NCBI GenBank assembly: GCA_910577665.1
Contig: CAJTOJ010000017.1
Span: 7,043 to 71,042 of the forward strand
DNA: 64,000 bases
Reading direction: 5' to 3'
From: an uncultured Acetatifactor sp.
GTDB lineage: Bacteria; Bacillota; Clostridia; Lachnospirales; Lachnospiraceae
Part shown: in pieces, positions 17,632 to 26,332 of the stretch
Position numbering within the stretch: the first letter of the stretch is position 1
How the letters are laid out: each line of letters begins with the position of its first letter
Notes under the pieces: generated by a model
Database searches by the model: none
The model's input: only the letters and a program-made list of their open reading frames with translations
Told to the model about the DNA's origin: nothing
Made by a program: the position numbers and the translations under genes

Positions 17632-17817
17632 ATGGTTGAAGTGACAAAGCTCAATGGTGTGAAGATCCTGGTCAATCCGCATCTGTTTGAGATTGTAGAA
17701 GAGACACCTGACACAGTGATCACTCTCACCACAGGAAAGAAAATAATTGTAAAAGAAAGTAGACAAGAGATAAAAAATCTAGTAAAATTGTACAGAAAGG
17801 GTATTTTTGCAGAATAA
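17632..17817 (+). CDS. flbD: Flagellar protein FlbD
   Basis: A 61-residue protein beginning VEVTKLNGVKILVNPHLFE, the signature of the FlbD family found between flgE and motA in Gram-positive flagellar operons. AGGAGG stands seven bases before ATG 17632, which decides the start over a longer upstream frame. Function is not well defined; it has no membrane segment. Confidence 0.9.
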   Translation: MVEVTKLNGVKILVNPHLFEIVEETPDTVITLTTGKKIIVKESRQEIKNLVKLYRKGIFAE

Positions 17818-17849
17818 TTTTCAAAAATGCAGAAGGTTAGGTGGTTCCC

Positions 17850-18641
17850 GTGGATATTGCATCATTGCTTGGTATTATAATCGGCTTGGTAATGTTGGTA
17901 TATGGTATTATCGATAACGCTGGTATCTCCGGTGCCGTCCATTATCTGGATCCGGCATCTGCCATTATTACATTCGGTGGCGCTTTCTCGGCTACTCTGG
18001 CTTCCTATACGTTACAGGATTTTATAAATGGATTGAAGAGCTTTGGGCTGGTTTTTAAAGCTCCTGCATTGAATACGGCTGAGATGATTAAGAAGATAAT
18101 AGATTTGTCCAACGTGGCCAGGAAGGAAGGGCTTCTGTCCCTGGAGGAAGCGGCTGCGGAGATGGATGAACCGTTTTTGAAAAAAGGGATTCTGCTGATT
18201 GTAGATGGCACGGATCCTGATTTGGTGCGTGCAATTATGGAGACGGAGCTGGTAAGTCTTGAGGACAGACACAAGACCTGCATTGGGTTCTGGGATACAC
18301 TGGGAGCCATGGGTCCTGCCTGGGGTATGATTGGTACCCTGGTAGGTCTGGTCAACATGCTGTACAATATGTCTGATCCTGGCGCACTGGGACCTGCCAT
18401 GGCAGTGGCCTTGATCACCACCTTGTATGGATCCCTGCTTGCCAACTGGATCTGTACCCCTGTATCTAATAAACTGAAAGCTGACAACGCCGGTGAGATG
18501 CTGCTCAAGGAAGTCATGATTGAGGGCCTTCTGTCCATCCAGGCCGGCGAGAATCCCAGGGTAATTGAGGAAAAACTGAAATCCTTCCTGGCTCCTAAGG
18601 ACAGATCCTTTGGGGATGAGGATGGGGGAGGTGAAGCTTAA
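17850..18641 (+). CDS. motA: Flagellar motor stator protein MotA
   Basis: Stator subunit with four membrane segments (about residues 5-25, 32-55, 148-168 and 180-200) and a cytoplasmic loop between the second and third that faces FliG. The third segment shows the conserved GTLVGLVNMLYNM proline/glycine pattern, preceded by GPAWGMIG. I prefer GTG 17850, which gives the family-typical MDIASLLG start; GTG 17841 is the alternative. The last base overlaps motB (TAATGG junction), which indicates translational coupling. Confidence 0.95.
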   Translation: MDIASLLGIIIGLVMLVYGIIDNAGISGAVHYLDPASAIITFGGAFSATLASYTLQDFINGLKSFGLVFKAPALNTAEMIKKIIDLSNVARKEGLLSLEEAAAEMDEPFLKKGILLIVDGTDPDLVRAIMETELVSLEDRHKTCIGFWDTLGAMGPAWGMIGTLVGLVNMLYNMSDPGALGPAMAVALITTLYGSLLANWICTPVSNKLKADNAGEMLLKEVMIEGLLSIQAGENPRVIEEKLKSFLAPKDRSFGDEDGGGEA

Positions 18642-19465
18642 TGGCGAAGCGCAAGGAAGATACGCCTCCGGCTGGTTCCCCGGCCTGGATGGCTACCTTC
18701 AGTGACTTGATGAACCTGCTGTTGTGCTTCTTTGTCATGCTGTTCTCCATGTCAAACCTGGAGGAGGCTAAGCTGGCCGAACTTGTAGCGTCCATGAATA
18801 ACACGATCAGTATCTTCGATGGGGGTGCCACTGCCATTGGTGATGGTATACTGATCAGTAGTGGTGTGAGCCAGCTGAATGAACTGGATGAATATATCAA
18901 CAGTACCGGTAAGACGGCAGACAGCAAGGTGGACGGTGAGAATCTGGACGCCTATGAATCCGGGGAACTGGAACAATATCTGGAGGAGAAGGATCTCCAG
19001 GCCAATGAAGAGATAGCCGAGATTGTGGAGGAGACCTTGAAGGAATACAATATCGGTGATGAGGTGGATGTGAGTTTTACCTCCCAGTATGTGCAGCTGA
19101 CCATGAACGGCGCCCTGCTTTTTGATTCTGGAAGGGCTGAGTTAAAAGGGGATGCTGCTTCGGTGCTGGACAGAGTGGGCGTGGTGCTGGAACGCTATAG
19201 CAGTGGAACAGGTACCATTGAGATCCTGGGACATACAGACAATGTGCCCATGAGTAGTGCACGGTATGCCAGCAATGAGGAGCTTAGTGATGCCAGGGCC
19301 TTATCCGTATTCTATTATCTACAGGAAAATACAGCCCTGGATCTGCGTAGCTTGAAGCATGCCGGAATGGGGGAGAGGGATCCCATTGCGGATAATTCCA
19401 CTCCGGAGGGAAGAAGCAGGAATAGAAGAGTTGAGATCAGAATATACAATCCATCACAGGGGTGA
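18641..19465 (+). CDS. motB: Flagellar motor stator protein MotB
   Basis: Ion-channel partner of MotA and peptidoglycan anchor. The N terminus has PAWMATFSDLMNLLLCFFVM; Asp22 is the expected ion-binding aspartate at the start of the single membrane helix. The C-terminal OmpA-like domain (about residues 145-270) includes LLFDSGRAELKGDA, EILGHTDNVPM and a GRSRNRRVEIRI ending. Length 274 residues is typical. Whether the coupling ion is proton or sodium cannot be read with confidence. Confidence 0.95.
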   Translation: MAKRKEDTPPAGSPAWMATFSDLMNLLLCFFVMLFSMSNLEEAKLAELVASMNNTISIFDGGATAIGDGILISSGVSQLNELDEYINSTGKTADSKVDGENLDAYESGELEQYLEEKDLQANEEIAEIVEETLKEYNIGDEVDVSFTSQYVQLTMNGALLFDSGRAELKGDAASVLDRVGVVLERYSSGTGTIEILGHTDNVPMSSARYASNEELSDARALSVFYYLQENTALDLRSLKHAGMGERDPIADNSTPEGRSRNRRVEIRIYNPSQG

Positions 19466-19489
19466 GGGGATAGAACGGAGATTTGAGGT

Positions 19490-20014
19490 ATGAAGAAGAA
19501 TTTGCTGAGTGTATTGATTCTGGCATTGCTGGCGGTCAATATTGTACTGACAACTATAATGATGATCAGCATTACCAATACAAATGCAGCCACGGCGAAG
19601 TTGGTGGACAGTGTTCTGGCTGTGATGAATATTGAATTGTATTCACCGGGGGGGACCAGTGCTGCGGATGTGGCCCTGGAGGATTCTGAGACCTTTGACT
19701 TTGAGGGATCTATGACGATTCCCTTGAAAGCCAGCGATGGGGATGACAAGCAGCATTATATACTCTTTGACCTGTCGCTTTTTATCAATACCAAGCATGA
19801 GGATTACAAGACTTATGGTGGTGAGAAGATGAAAGAGTATGAAAGCCGCATCAAGGCAGAAGTCAATGACCTGGTATCCAGCTATACACTGGAAGAGTGT
19901 GAAAACGGAGGATTTGAGACAAACGTGCGTCCGGAGCTTTTGCGCAAAATCCAGCAGCTGTTCCAGTCGGATTTTATCTATAAGATAGGGGTCAATGAGA
20001 TTAAGTTCGGCTGA
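19490..20014 (+). CDS. fliL: Flagellar basal body-associated protein FliL
   Basis: Single-pass membrane protein (174 residues) that supports the stator. One membrane helix at residues 6-28 (LSVLILALLAVNIVLTTIMM) is followed by an extracytoplasmic FliL domain (LFDLSLFINTKHEDYKTYG). Position between motB and fliM supports the assignment; sequence identity to FliL elsewhere is expected to be low. Confidence 0.82.
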   Translation: MKKNLLSVLILALLAVNIVLTTIMMISITNTNAATAKLVDSVLAVMNIELYSPGGTSAADVALEDSETFDFEGSMTIPLKASDGDDKQHYILFDLSLFINTKHEDYKTYGGEKMKEYESRIKAEVNDLVSSYTLEECENGGFETNVRPELLRKIQQLFQSDFIYKIGVNEIKFG

Positions 20015-20111
20015 TGCGGGATATGGACGTGCACGGGGTATTTTGCAGTGCTGTCCGGGAAATGGCAGTTTGATGCATTTAAAACACGAGTATGATGGGA
20101 GGTGAGTCTTT

Positions 20112-21089
20112 GTGGGCGAAGTTCTGTCCCAAGGTGAAATAGATAGTTTGCTTGCCGGGTTGCTTTCCGGTGATTTAGACGCGGACCGGATGCAGGAAGA
20201 AGGCAGGCAGGTCAAGAACTATGACTTTAACCGCCCTACAAAGTTCTCCAAGGAGCATTTAAGAACCCTTGAGATTATATTTGAACATTACAGCCGCTTG
20301 ATTTCCACGAATCTGCCTGTGTATCTTAGGAAAAATGTACAGGTTGCAGTGGCTAGTTCGGAGACCGTTACGTTTAGTGAGTATTCCAATTCCCTGCCGA
20401 ATCCTGTGATTCTGGGAATCATCAATTTCCTTCCTTTAAACGGGCCGATTGTCATGCACCTTGGCACTAGCCTTGGCTATCTGATTCTGGACCGGCTGCT
20501 GGGGGGGGATGGGGTTCCTCTTGAGAAGAGCCGGGAATTTTCTGAGATAGAGCTGGCAATTATCCAGAAGATTCTGGTGATGTTTACCCAGCTGCTTAGG
20601 GATCCATGGAAAAATGTGGTGGATATATCACCTGTTCTTGGCCGGATTGAGACGAATCCGCAGTTTGCACAGGTCATGGCACCCAATGACATGGTGGCGG
20701 TGGTGACGCTGAACATCAAGATCGGGGATGTAGAGGGCCTTCTAAGCCTGTGTCTGCCGTTTTTTACCCTGGAAGATGTCATGGATAAGCTGAATACGAA
20801 GTACTGGTATTCTTCCATGCAGAGCAACCGCAGCGAGGATGATGAACAGTATATCGAGTCTATGATCCGTAAGGTGGATATTCCCATCAGGGCTGTGCTT
20901 GGCAAGAGCACCATATCGGTGAGCGATTTCATGAATCTACAGATTGGGGATTGCATCCGTCTGGATTCCAAGGTGGATGATGACATGAATATATTTGTGG
21001 GGAACCTTAAAAAATTTACTGCATTGCCTGGCGCCGAGAAGGATGCATATGCGGTCCGGATTACGTCGGTGGTCAGAGAGGAGGAGTAG
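20112..21089 (+). CDS. fliM: Flagellar motor switch protein FliM
   Basis: C-ring protein that receives phospho-CheY. The N-terminal EVLSQGEIDSLLAG is the CheY-binding motif. The middle CheC-like domain includes YDFNRPTKFSKEHLRTLEII, and the C-terminal SpoA domain begins near IPIRAVLGKSTISVSDFMNL. The start is GTG 20112 with GGGAGG upstream. 325 residues is normal. The shared motif with the next gene (LSQ-EI--LL) suggests that both FliM and FliY can bind CheY. Confidence 0.96.
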   Translation: MGEVLSQGEIDSLLAGLLSGDLDADRMQEEGRQVKNYDFNRPTKFSKEHLRTLEIIFEHYSRLISTNLPVYLRKNVQVAVASSETVTFSEYSNSLPNPVILGIINFLPLNGPIVMHLGTSLGYLILDRLLGGDGVPLEKSREFSEIELAIIQKILVMFTQLLRDPWKNVVDISPVLGRIETNPQFAQVMAPNDMVAVVTLNIKIGDVEGLLSLCLPFFTLEDVMDKLNTKYWYSSMQSNRSEDDEQYIESMIRKVDIPIRAVLGKSTISVSDFMNLQIGDCIRLDSKVDDDMNIFVGNLKKFTALPGAEKDAYAVRITSVVREEE

Positions 21090-21092
21090 GAA

Positions 21093-22379
21093 ATGGGTGG
21101 AATGCTGTCTCAAGATGAGATAAACGCGCTGCTCAGTGGCATGGATCTGTCGGATGATGAGAATCAGAATGTTGCAGAGGTGCCTGGCGGATCACAGGGA
21201 GGCAAATCTTCAACGGTATTGAGAATAGAAGACCTCCTCACCGAAGCAGAGAAGGATGCCATTGGAGAAGTGGCCAATATCAGTATGGGTTCTTCTGCTA
21301 CCGCACTGTATTCTCTTGTGAACAGGAAAGTAAATATTACCACACCTGTGGTGGAAGCGGCCACATGGGGGACTCTTTCAGGAGAATACGAGAGACCTTG
21401 TGTGTTTATCCAGATCAAGTATACTATGGGGCTGGACGGTACCAACATCCTGGTGCTACGGGAGCATGACGTGAAAATCATCACCGACCTAATGATGGGA
21501 GGAGATGGAACCAATACGGAGGGAGAACTGGGAGAACTGCAGCTGAGTGCAATCTCCGAGGCCATGAACCAGATGATGGGATCAGCGGCCACTGCTCTTT
21601 CCACACTGTTAAAGACTACTTTGGATATCAGTCCGCCGGAGGCTTCTCTTCTGGATCTGACACAGATTAAGGATGCCAAGGATATTTCTCCCTTTCTGTC
21701 AGATACCTTTGTGAAGGTATCTTTCCGGATGCAGATTGAGAATCTGGTGGACAGTTCCATCATGCAGCTCTATCCAGTGAGCTTTGCGAAGCATCTTGTG
21801 GATACCTTTATCAAGACCAAGCCGGAGAGCGAGAGCAAGAAAGCTGCTAAGGACGCATCGCAGACCGGAGGGGATCCCAACGGGGAGATGGCTCAGGGGC
21901 AGATGAATATGATGGGGATGAACCCGCAGATGATGGGGATGGGCATGATGGGAATGAATCCACAGATGATGGGAATGAACCCACAGATGATGGGGATGAA
22001 CCCACAAATGATGGGAATGAACCAACAAATGATGGGAATGAATCCGCAGATGATGGGAATGGGCCAGCAGGCAAATATGCAGAATGTTAACATCCAGCCG
22101 GCACAGTTCCAGAACTTCTCTGCAGACGCAAGAGGGATCATGGGACAGGAAAACATAGGACTGATTATGGATGTTCCTCTGGAGGTCACCGTGGAACTTG
22201 GGCGGACCACCAAATCGATTTCGGAGATCCTTAACTTTGGCCCTGGTACAGTGATTGAACTGGACAGGATAGCCGGTGAACCGATAGATGTACTGGTAAA
22301 TGGGAAGTTTGTTGCCAAGGGTGAGGTAGTAGTAATAGAAGAAAGCTTCGGAATCAGGGTAACTGAGATTATCAAGTAG
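21093..22379 (+). CDS. fliY: Flagellar motor switch phosphatase FliY
   Basis: C-ring component that combines a CheY-binding N terminus (MLSQDEINALLSG), a CheC-like phosphatase domain (about residues 45-235) with two Glu-Asn helices (DAIGEVANISMGSSA and AISEAMNQMMGSAA), and a C-terminal FliN/SpoA domain (about 345-428; LEVTVELGRTTKSISEILN). Between them lies a striking methionine-rich repeat (21903-22075) based on MGMNPQM. It dephosphorylates phospho-CheY at the motor in related Firmicutes. Three bases separate it from fliM; cheY follows closely. Confidence 0.95.
   Translation: MGGMLSQDEINALLSGMDLSDDENQNVAEVPGGSQGGKSSTVLRIEDLLTEAEKDAIGEVANISMGSSATALYSLVNRKVNITTPVVEAATWGTLSGEYERPCVFIQIKYTMGLDGTNILVLREHDVKIITDLMMGGDGTNTEGELGELQLSAISEAMNQMMGSAATALSTLLKTTLDISPPEASLLDLTQIKDAKDISPFLSDTFVKVSFRMQIENLVDSSIMQLYPVSFAKHLVDTFIKTKPESESKKAAKDASQTGGDPNGEMAQGQMNMMGMNPQMMGMGMMGMNPQMMGMNPQMMGMNPQMMGMNQQMMGMNPQMMGMGQQANMQNVNIQPAQFQNFSADARGIMGQENIGLIMDVPLEVTVELGRTTKSISEILNFGPGTVIELDRIAGEPIDVLVNGKFVAKGEVVVIEESFGIRVTEIIK
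21903..22075 (+). repeat. Tandem MGMNPQM-coding repeat inside fliY
   Basis: About 170 bases encode repeated units of MGMNPQM with small variants (MNMMGMNPQM, MGMNQQM, MGMGQQ). Units are about 21 bases long and vary silently (CCGCAG/CCACAG/CCACAA), so the protein repeat is maintained while the DNA has diverged a little. Copy number is likely to vary between strains. Confidence 0.85.
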
Positions 22380-22391
22380 GAGGATAATGAT

Positions 22392-22751
22392 ATGGCTAAC
22401 ATTTTAATTTGCGATGATGCAGCGTTTATGAGGATGATGATCAAGGACATCCTGACTAAGAATGGCTACACCGTTGCAGGTGAGGCGGAGAACGGGGCCA
22501 TGGCTGTAGAAAAATACAAAGAGCTGAGTCCCGACCTGGTGCTGATGGATATTACCATGCCAGAGATGGATGGCATCCAGGCCCTCAAGGAGATCAGAAA
22601 GCTCAGTGGAACCGCCAAGGTAATCATGTGCTCTGCAATGGGCCAGCAGGCGATGGTGATTGAGTCCATCCAGGCAGGGGCCAAGGACTTCATCGTCAAG
22701 CCTTTCCAGGCTGAACGCGTGCTGGAAGCGGTGAAGAAGGTTGTGGGTTAA
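22392..22751 (+). CDS. cheY: Chemotaxis response regulator CheY
   Basis: Stand-alone receiver domain of 119 residues. The acidic pocket is CDDA at residues 7-10; the phosphoacceptor is Asp53 in LVLMDITMPEMDG; the conserved Lys lies in FIVKPF. Phosphorylated by CheA, it binds FliM/FliY to change rotation. It is embedded between fliY and fliO, the usual Gram-positive location; its stop abuts the fliO start codon. Confidence 0.96.
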   Translation: MANILICDDAAFMRMMIKDILTKNGYTVAGEAENGAMAVEKYKELSPDLVLMDITMPEMDGIQALKEIRKLSGTAKVIMCSAMGQQAMVIESIQAGAKDFIVKPFQAERVLEAVKKVVG

Positions 22752-23144
22752 ATGGCCTTCTTAACAGGAGGGACAGACGGTTATGCACAACTCATCACGG
22801 TTCTGTTGCTGTTTGTGGTAGTATTGGGGGTCACGGCGTTTACCACTAGGTGGATTGCCAGCTATCAGAAGCAGCAGAACGTAGGCAACCGTGTGGAGGT
22901 GGTTGAGACCACCCGCATAGCCGGAGGTAAATATATCCAGATTCTGCGGGTAGGGGAAACTTATATGGTGATCGCTGTCTGTAAGGATACAGTGACAATG
23001 CTGGGAGAGATCACACGAGAACAGTTGGGAGAGGGGAAGGAACAGCAGGTTTTCAGTTTTAGGGATCTTTTTGATAAGGCTGTCAAGAAGAACACGCCCC
23101 ATACCGCCAGACCAGAGGGAAGTCAGGTAGATGAAGAACGTTAA
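22752..23144 (+). CDS. fliO: Flagellar biosynthetic protein FliO
   Basis: Bitopic membrane protein that helps assemble FliP rings. One membrane segment (residues 11-33, LITVLLLFVVVLGVTAFTT) is followed by a small cytoplasmic domain with RVEVVETTRIAGGKYIQILR, the FliO/FliZ pattern. The start codon directly follows the cheY stop and the 3' end overlaps fliP by 14 bases. Length 130 residues. Confidence 0.88.
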   Translation: MAFLTGGTDGYAQLITVLLLFVVVLGVTAFTTRWIASYQKQQNVGNRVEVVETTRIAGGKYIQILRVGETYMVIAVCKDTVTMLGEITREQLGEGKEQQVFSFRDLFDKAVKKNTPHTARPEGSQVDEER

Positions 23145-24012
23145 GCTGATAAGAAAGCGAATAATAGCAATGATATGCCTGCTGGTTACGGTGGGCATAT
23201 TGTTCGTGCAAGACACCATGAGTGTCCATGCCATGCAACAGCCGGTGGCAGGGGAAGAAGAGGAAGACAGAACTTCTACCATACTGGATCCGGCGGGTAC
23301 AGCCAATACTCCGGATGATCTCAACAAGCTTAATACAGGCAACATCTTTACCCTTACCCTGGACGGGGAGGGAAACGGACAGCTAAATGGCATGCTGCGG
23401 ATCTTGATTACTTTGACGCTGATTGCCCTTCTGCCTACCATTCTGATGATGATGACCTCTTTTACGCGCATTATCATCGTGCTCCATTTTACCAGGGCGG
23501 CCTTGAATACCCAGACGGCACCGCCCAATCAAGTGCTGATCGGACTGGCATTGATCCTGACGTTTTTCATTATGGGTCCTACAGTCACCAGGATCAATGA
23601 GGAGGCCATACAACCCTTTGAAGCCGGGGAAATCACCCAGGAAGAATTTTTCGAGGCCGGGGTAGCGCCTTTAAGGGATTTTATGTATCCCCAGACCCAG
23701 GTCCAGGATGTACAGCTATTTATGAATATTTCGGGGCAGACCTGGGACGGCAAGGATCTGGAGCAGATCCCTTTGTCTGTGTTGTTGCCAAGTTTTATCC
23801 TCAGCGAACTGAGGATTGCATTCTGGATTGGATTCATGATTTACGTTCCTTTTATTGTGATAGATATGGTAGTGGCATCTACCTTGATGAGTATGGGTAT
23901 GATGATGCTGCCGCCTACTACCATTTCCATGCCTTTTAAAATTCTGCTGTTTGTGCTGGCGGACGGATGGGGGCTGGTGATTGGTAGTCTGGTTGAGACG
24001 TTTTACCACTGA
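23131..24012 (+). CDS. fliP: Flagellar export gate protein FliP
   Basis: Core of the export gate. A signal-type N terminus (RKRIIAMICLLVTVGILFV, residues 8-26) precedes a loop and four membrane segments; TSFTRIIIVLHFTRAAL and PPNQVLIGLALILTFF are typical, as is the ending PFKILLFVLADGWGLVIGSL. Length 293 residues includes a longer periplasmic leader than in many species. The ATG overlaps fliO, implying coupled translation. Confidence 0.95.
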   Translation: MKNVKLIRKRIIAMICLLVTVGILFVQDTMSVHAMQQPVAGEEEEDRTSTILDPAGTANTPDDLNKLNTGNIFTLTLDGEGNGQLNGMLRILITLTLIALLPTILMMMTSFTRIIIVLHFTRAALNTQTAPPNQVLIGLALILTFFIMGPTVTRINEEAIQPFEAGEITQEEFFEAGVAPLRDFMYPQTQVQDVQLFMNISGQTWDGKDLEQIPLSVLLPSFILSELRIAFWIGFMIYVPFIVIDMVVASTLMSMGMMMLPPTTISMPFKILLFVLADGWGLVIGSLVETFYH

Positions 24013-24031
24013 CAGGTGAAAGGAGAAACAG

Positions 24032-24298
24032 ATGTCCATTGAGGCTGTATCGGATATTACCAGTGAGGCCCTGTTTTTGATTATAAAAGTGTCTATGCCT
24101 GTTCTGCTGGTGTCCCTGTGTGTGGGGCTGGTGATCAGTATTTTCCAGACAGTTACCTCTATCCAGGAGCAGACGCTTACCTTCGTACCCAAAATTATCT
24201 GCGTGTTTCTGGCCCTGGTGCTTTTGGGCAACTGGATGATGAATTCCATGGTAGAATTCATGACGAATCTGTGGACCAGCTTCAGCCAGTACAGGTAG
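24032..24298 (+). CDS. fliQ: Flagellar export gate protein FliQ
   Basis: Small two-helix gate protein, 88 residues. The pattern ISVPVLLV-like opening helix (VSMPVLLVSLCVGLVISIFQ) and TSIQEQTLTFVPKI are diagnostic. AAAGGAG stands at normal distance before ATG. It packs around FliP and FliR. Confidence 0.95.
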   Translation: MSIEAVSDITSEALFLIIKVSMPVLLVSLCVGLVISIFQTVTSIQEQTLTFVPKIICVFLALVLLGNWMMNSMVEFMTNLWTSFSQYR

Positions 24299-24317
24299 GA
24301 CAGGAGAGTGAGGGGCT

Positions 24318-25100
24318 ATGCTGAATTACGCTTTCTCCATATATGACCTGGAGTATTTCCTGCTGATCCTGGTGCGGGTATCCTGTTTTGTGTTCATTGC
24401 CCCTTTTTTCAGCATGAGCAATACACCCAGAAGGATCAGGATTGCATTTAGCTTCTGTACAGCCCTGTTGCTCTATCAGGCCTTGACACCAGTGGAGGCA
24501 GTGACTTATAAGACTTCCCTGGAGTATGCAGTGATAGTGGTGAAGGAAGCCATTACAGGGCTGTTGATCGGGTTCGGGGCCAATGTCTGTACGGCCGTGG
24601 TGAATTTCGCAGGTTCCATAGCGGACATGGAGACAGGACTTTCCATGGTGACGCTGATGGATCCCACCACCAGGCAGAACACCAGTATCACAGGCGTTCT
24701 GTACCAGTATGTACTGATGATGATTCTCATTGCATCGGGGATGTACCGGTATCTGTTTGGGGCCCTGGCTGATTCTTTTGTGCTGATTCCTGTAAATGGT
24801 GCGGTCTTTAGGAGTGAATCCCTGCTCCAGGTACTGCTTACATTCCTGGGGGACTATGTGATCCTGGGATTTCGGATTGTATTGCCTATATTCTGTGTGA
24901 TCCTGCTGCTGAATGCAGTTCTGGGGATACTGGCCAAGGTTTCCCCCCAGATGAATATGTTTGCAGTGGGTATGCAGCTGAAGATATTGGTGGGGTTGTC
25001 GGTGCTCTTTCTCACGGCAGGAATGCTGCCGGGGATGGGGGAAATGGTTTTCCAGGAGACACGGAACCTAATTGCCGCTTTTGTGGGAGCAATGAAATGA
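24318..25100 (+). CDS. fliR: Flagellar export gate protein FliR
   Basis: Polytopic gate protein of 260 residues with about six membrane segments. The region LLIGFGANVCTAVVNFAGSI followed by GLSMVTLMDPTTRQNTSI is the conserved FliR core. It ends in an ATGA overlap with flhB, consistent with tight coupling; the two are even fused in some clostridia. Confidence 0.95.
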   Translation: MLNYAFSIYDLEYFLLILVRVSCFVFIAPFFSMSNTPRRIRIAFSFCTALLLYQALTPVEAVTYKTSLEYAVIVVKEAITGLLIGFGANVCTAVVNFAGSIADMETGLSMVTLMDPTTRQNTSITGVLYQYVLMMILIASGMYRYLFGALADSFVLIPVNGAVFRSESLLQVLLTFLGDYVILGFRIVLPIFCVILLLNAVLGILAKVSPQMNMFAVGMQLKILVGLSVLFLTAGMLPGMGEMVFQETRNLIAAFVGAMK

Positions 25101-26209
25101 TTTTGGAATACAACCTGCAATTTTTCGCAAAAGAGGGTATGGGTGGTGAGAAGACAGAACCTGCCACCCAGAAAAAACTGACTGATGCCCGCAAGGAAGG
25201 TCAGGTGGCCAAGAGCCGTGAGATAGCCAATGGCATGGGGCTTCTGGTCTTGTTCCTGGTATTAAAATTCTGGGTGGGACATATGGGGGTACAGCTTATG
25301 GAATTGTTTCCGGATTTTTATGGCTGGATTCCCCAGGTGGCCACATACTGGCATGGCACCCTGCCCCAGTCAGACACCAACCAGGTATTCCGGCACATGC
25401 TGCTCCAGGTCCTGTTTATTATAGCGCCGTTGTTGGTGCTGGGGGTGCTGGTAAGCTTTGTGTGTGATGTGGCGCAGGTGAAATGGCAACCCACCATGAA
25501 ACCTTTGAAGCCGAAGTTCAGCAAACTGAATCCAATCAGCGGGTTTAAGAAAATATTTTCGCCCAATTCCCTGATGGAGCTGGTAAAATCCATCGCAAAG
25601 ATCGGGCTGATTCTGTATATCTGTTACACATACTTAAAAGATAAATGGGTGATTCTGTTTAATCTCTATGACCTGTCACTGATGGATGCCCTGGGGATTG
25701 CAGCCCAGACAGTAACGGATCTGGGGATCCGAATTTCAGTACTCTATATGTCCATCGCCCTGGCTGATTTTATTTACCAGAGGGTTAAGTTCAAGAATGA
25801 TATGAAGATGACCAAGCAGGAGGTCAAGGAAGAATTCAAGCAGCAGGAAGGAGACCCTCAGATCAAGGGTAAGATCCGACAGAAGATGCGGGAAGCTTCC
25901 ATGCGGCGAATGATGCAGGATCTGCCCCAGGCAGATGTGGTCATCACAAACCCCACCCATTATGCGGTGGCGATCAAGTACGATCCGGAGGTGGCAGATG
26001 CCCCCCTGGTGATAGCCAAGGGAGAGGCCCATCTGGCGGCCCGGATCAAGGAAGTGGCAAAAGAGAACGGGATAGAGATTGTGGAGAACAAGCCCCTGGC
26101 CAGGATGCTCTATGCCAATGTGGAAGTGGGCCAGGCAGTTCCGCCAGAGCTGTACCAGGCGGTTGCGGAGGTACTGGCGTTTGTATATCATTTACAGGGG
26201 AAAGTCTGA
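25097..26209 (+). CDS. flhB: Flagellar export switch protein FlhB
   Basis: Membrane protein that sets substrate specificity by self-cleavage. Four membrane segments occupy residues 35-215. The cytoplasmic domain carries the autocleavage motif NPTH (Asn285-Pro286) within ITNPTHYAVAIKYD. The opening EKTEPATQKKLTDARKEGQV is typical. At 370 residues it is complete. It interacts with FliK at the specificity switch. A 123-base gap with one small hairpin (GTGCC/GGCAC near 26238) precedes flhA. Confidence 0.96.
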   Translation: MILEYNLQFFAKEGMGGEKTEPATQKKLTDARKEGQVAKSREIANGMGLLVLFLVLKFWVGHMGVQLMELFPDFYGWIPQVATYWHGTLPQSDTNQVFRHMLLQVLFIIAPLLVLGVLVSFVCDVAQVKWQPTMKPLKPKFSKLNPISGFKKIFSPNSLMELVKSIAKIGLILYICYTYLKDKWVILFNLYDLSLMDALGIAAQTVTDLGIRISVLYMSIALADFIYQRVKFKNDMKMTKQEVKEEFKQQEGDPQIKGKIRQKMREASMRRMMQDLPQADVVITNPTHYAVAIKYDPEVADAPLVIAKGEAHLAARIKEVAKENGIEIVENKPLARMLYANVEVGQAVPPELYQAVAEVLAFVYHLQGKV

Positions 26210-26332
26210 AGCGCTGTTTTCGAATACAGACTGCTATGTGCCTGGAACGGGGCACTTGAATAAAAGACGGGAAAATGATAGTTTGTTTTGAAATAGATGA
26301 AAATGTTCTGATTGGGAAAGGAGGTATGACCT

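Noticed and set aside
21903..22075. CRISPR-like repeat array
   Set aside because: The units are contiguous, about 21 bases, in frame with fliY and without spacers; they code for a protein repeat. No CRISPR array was found in the window.
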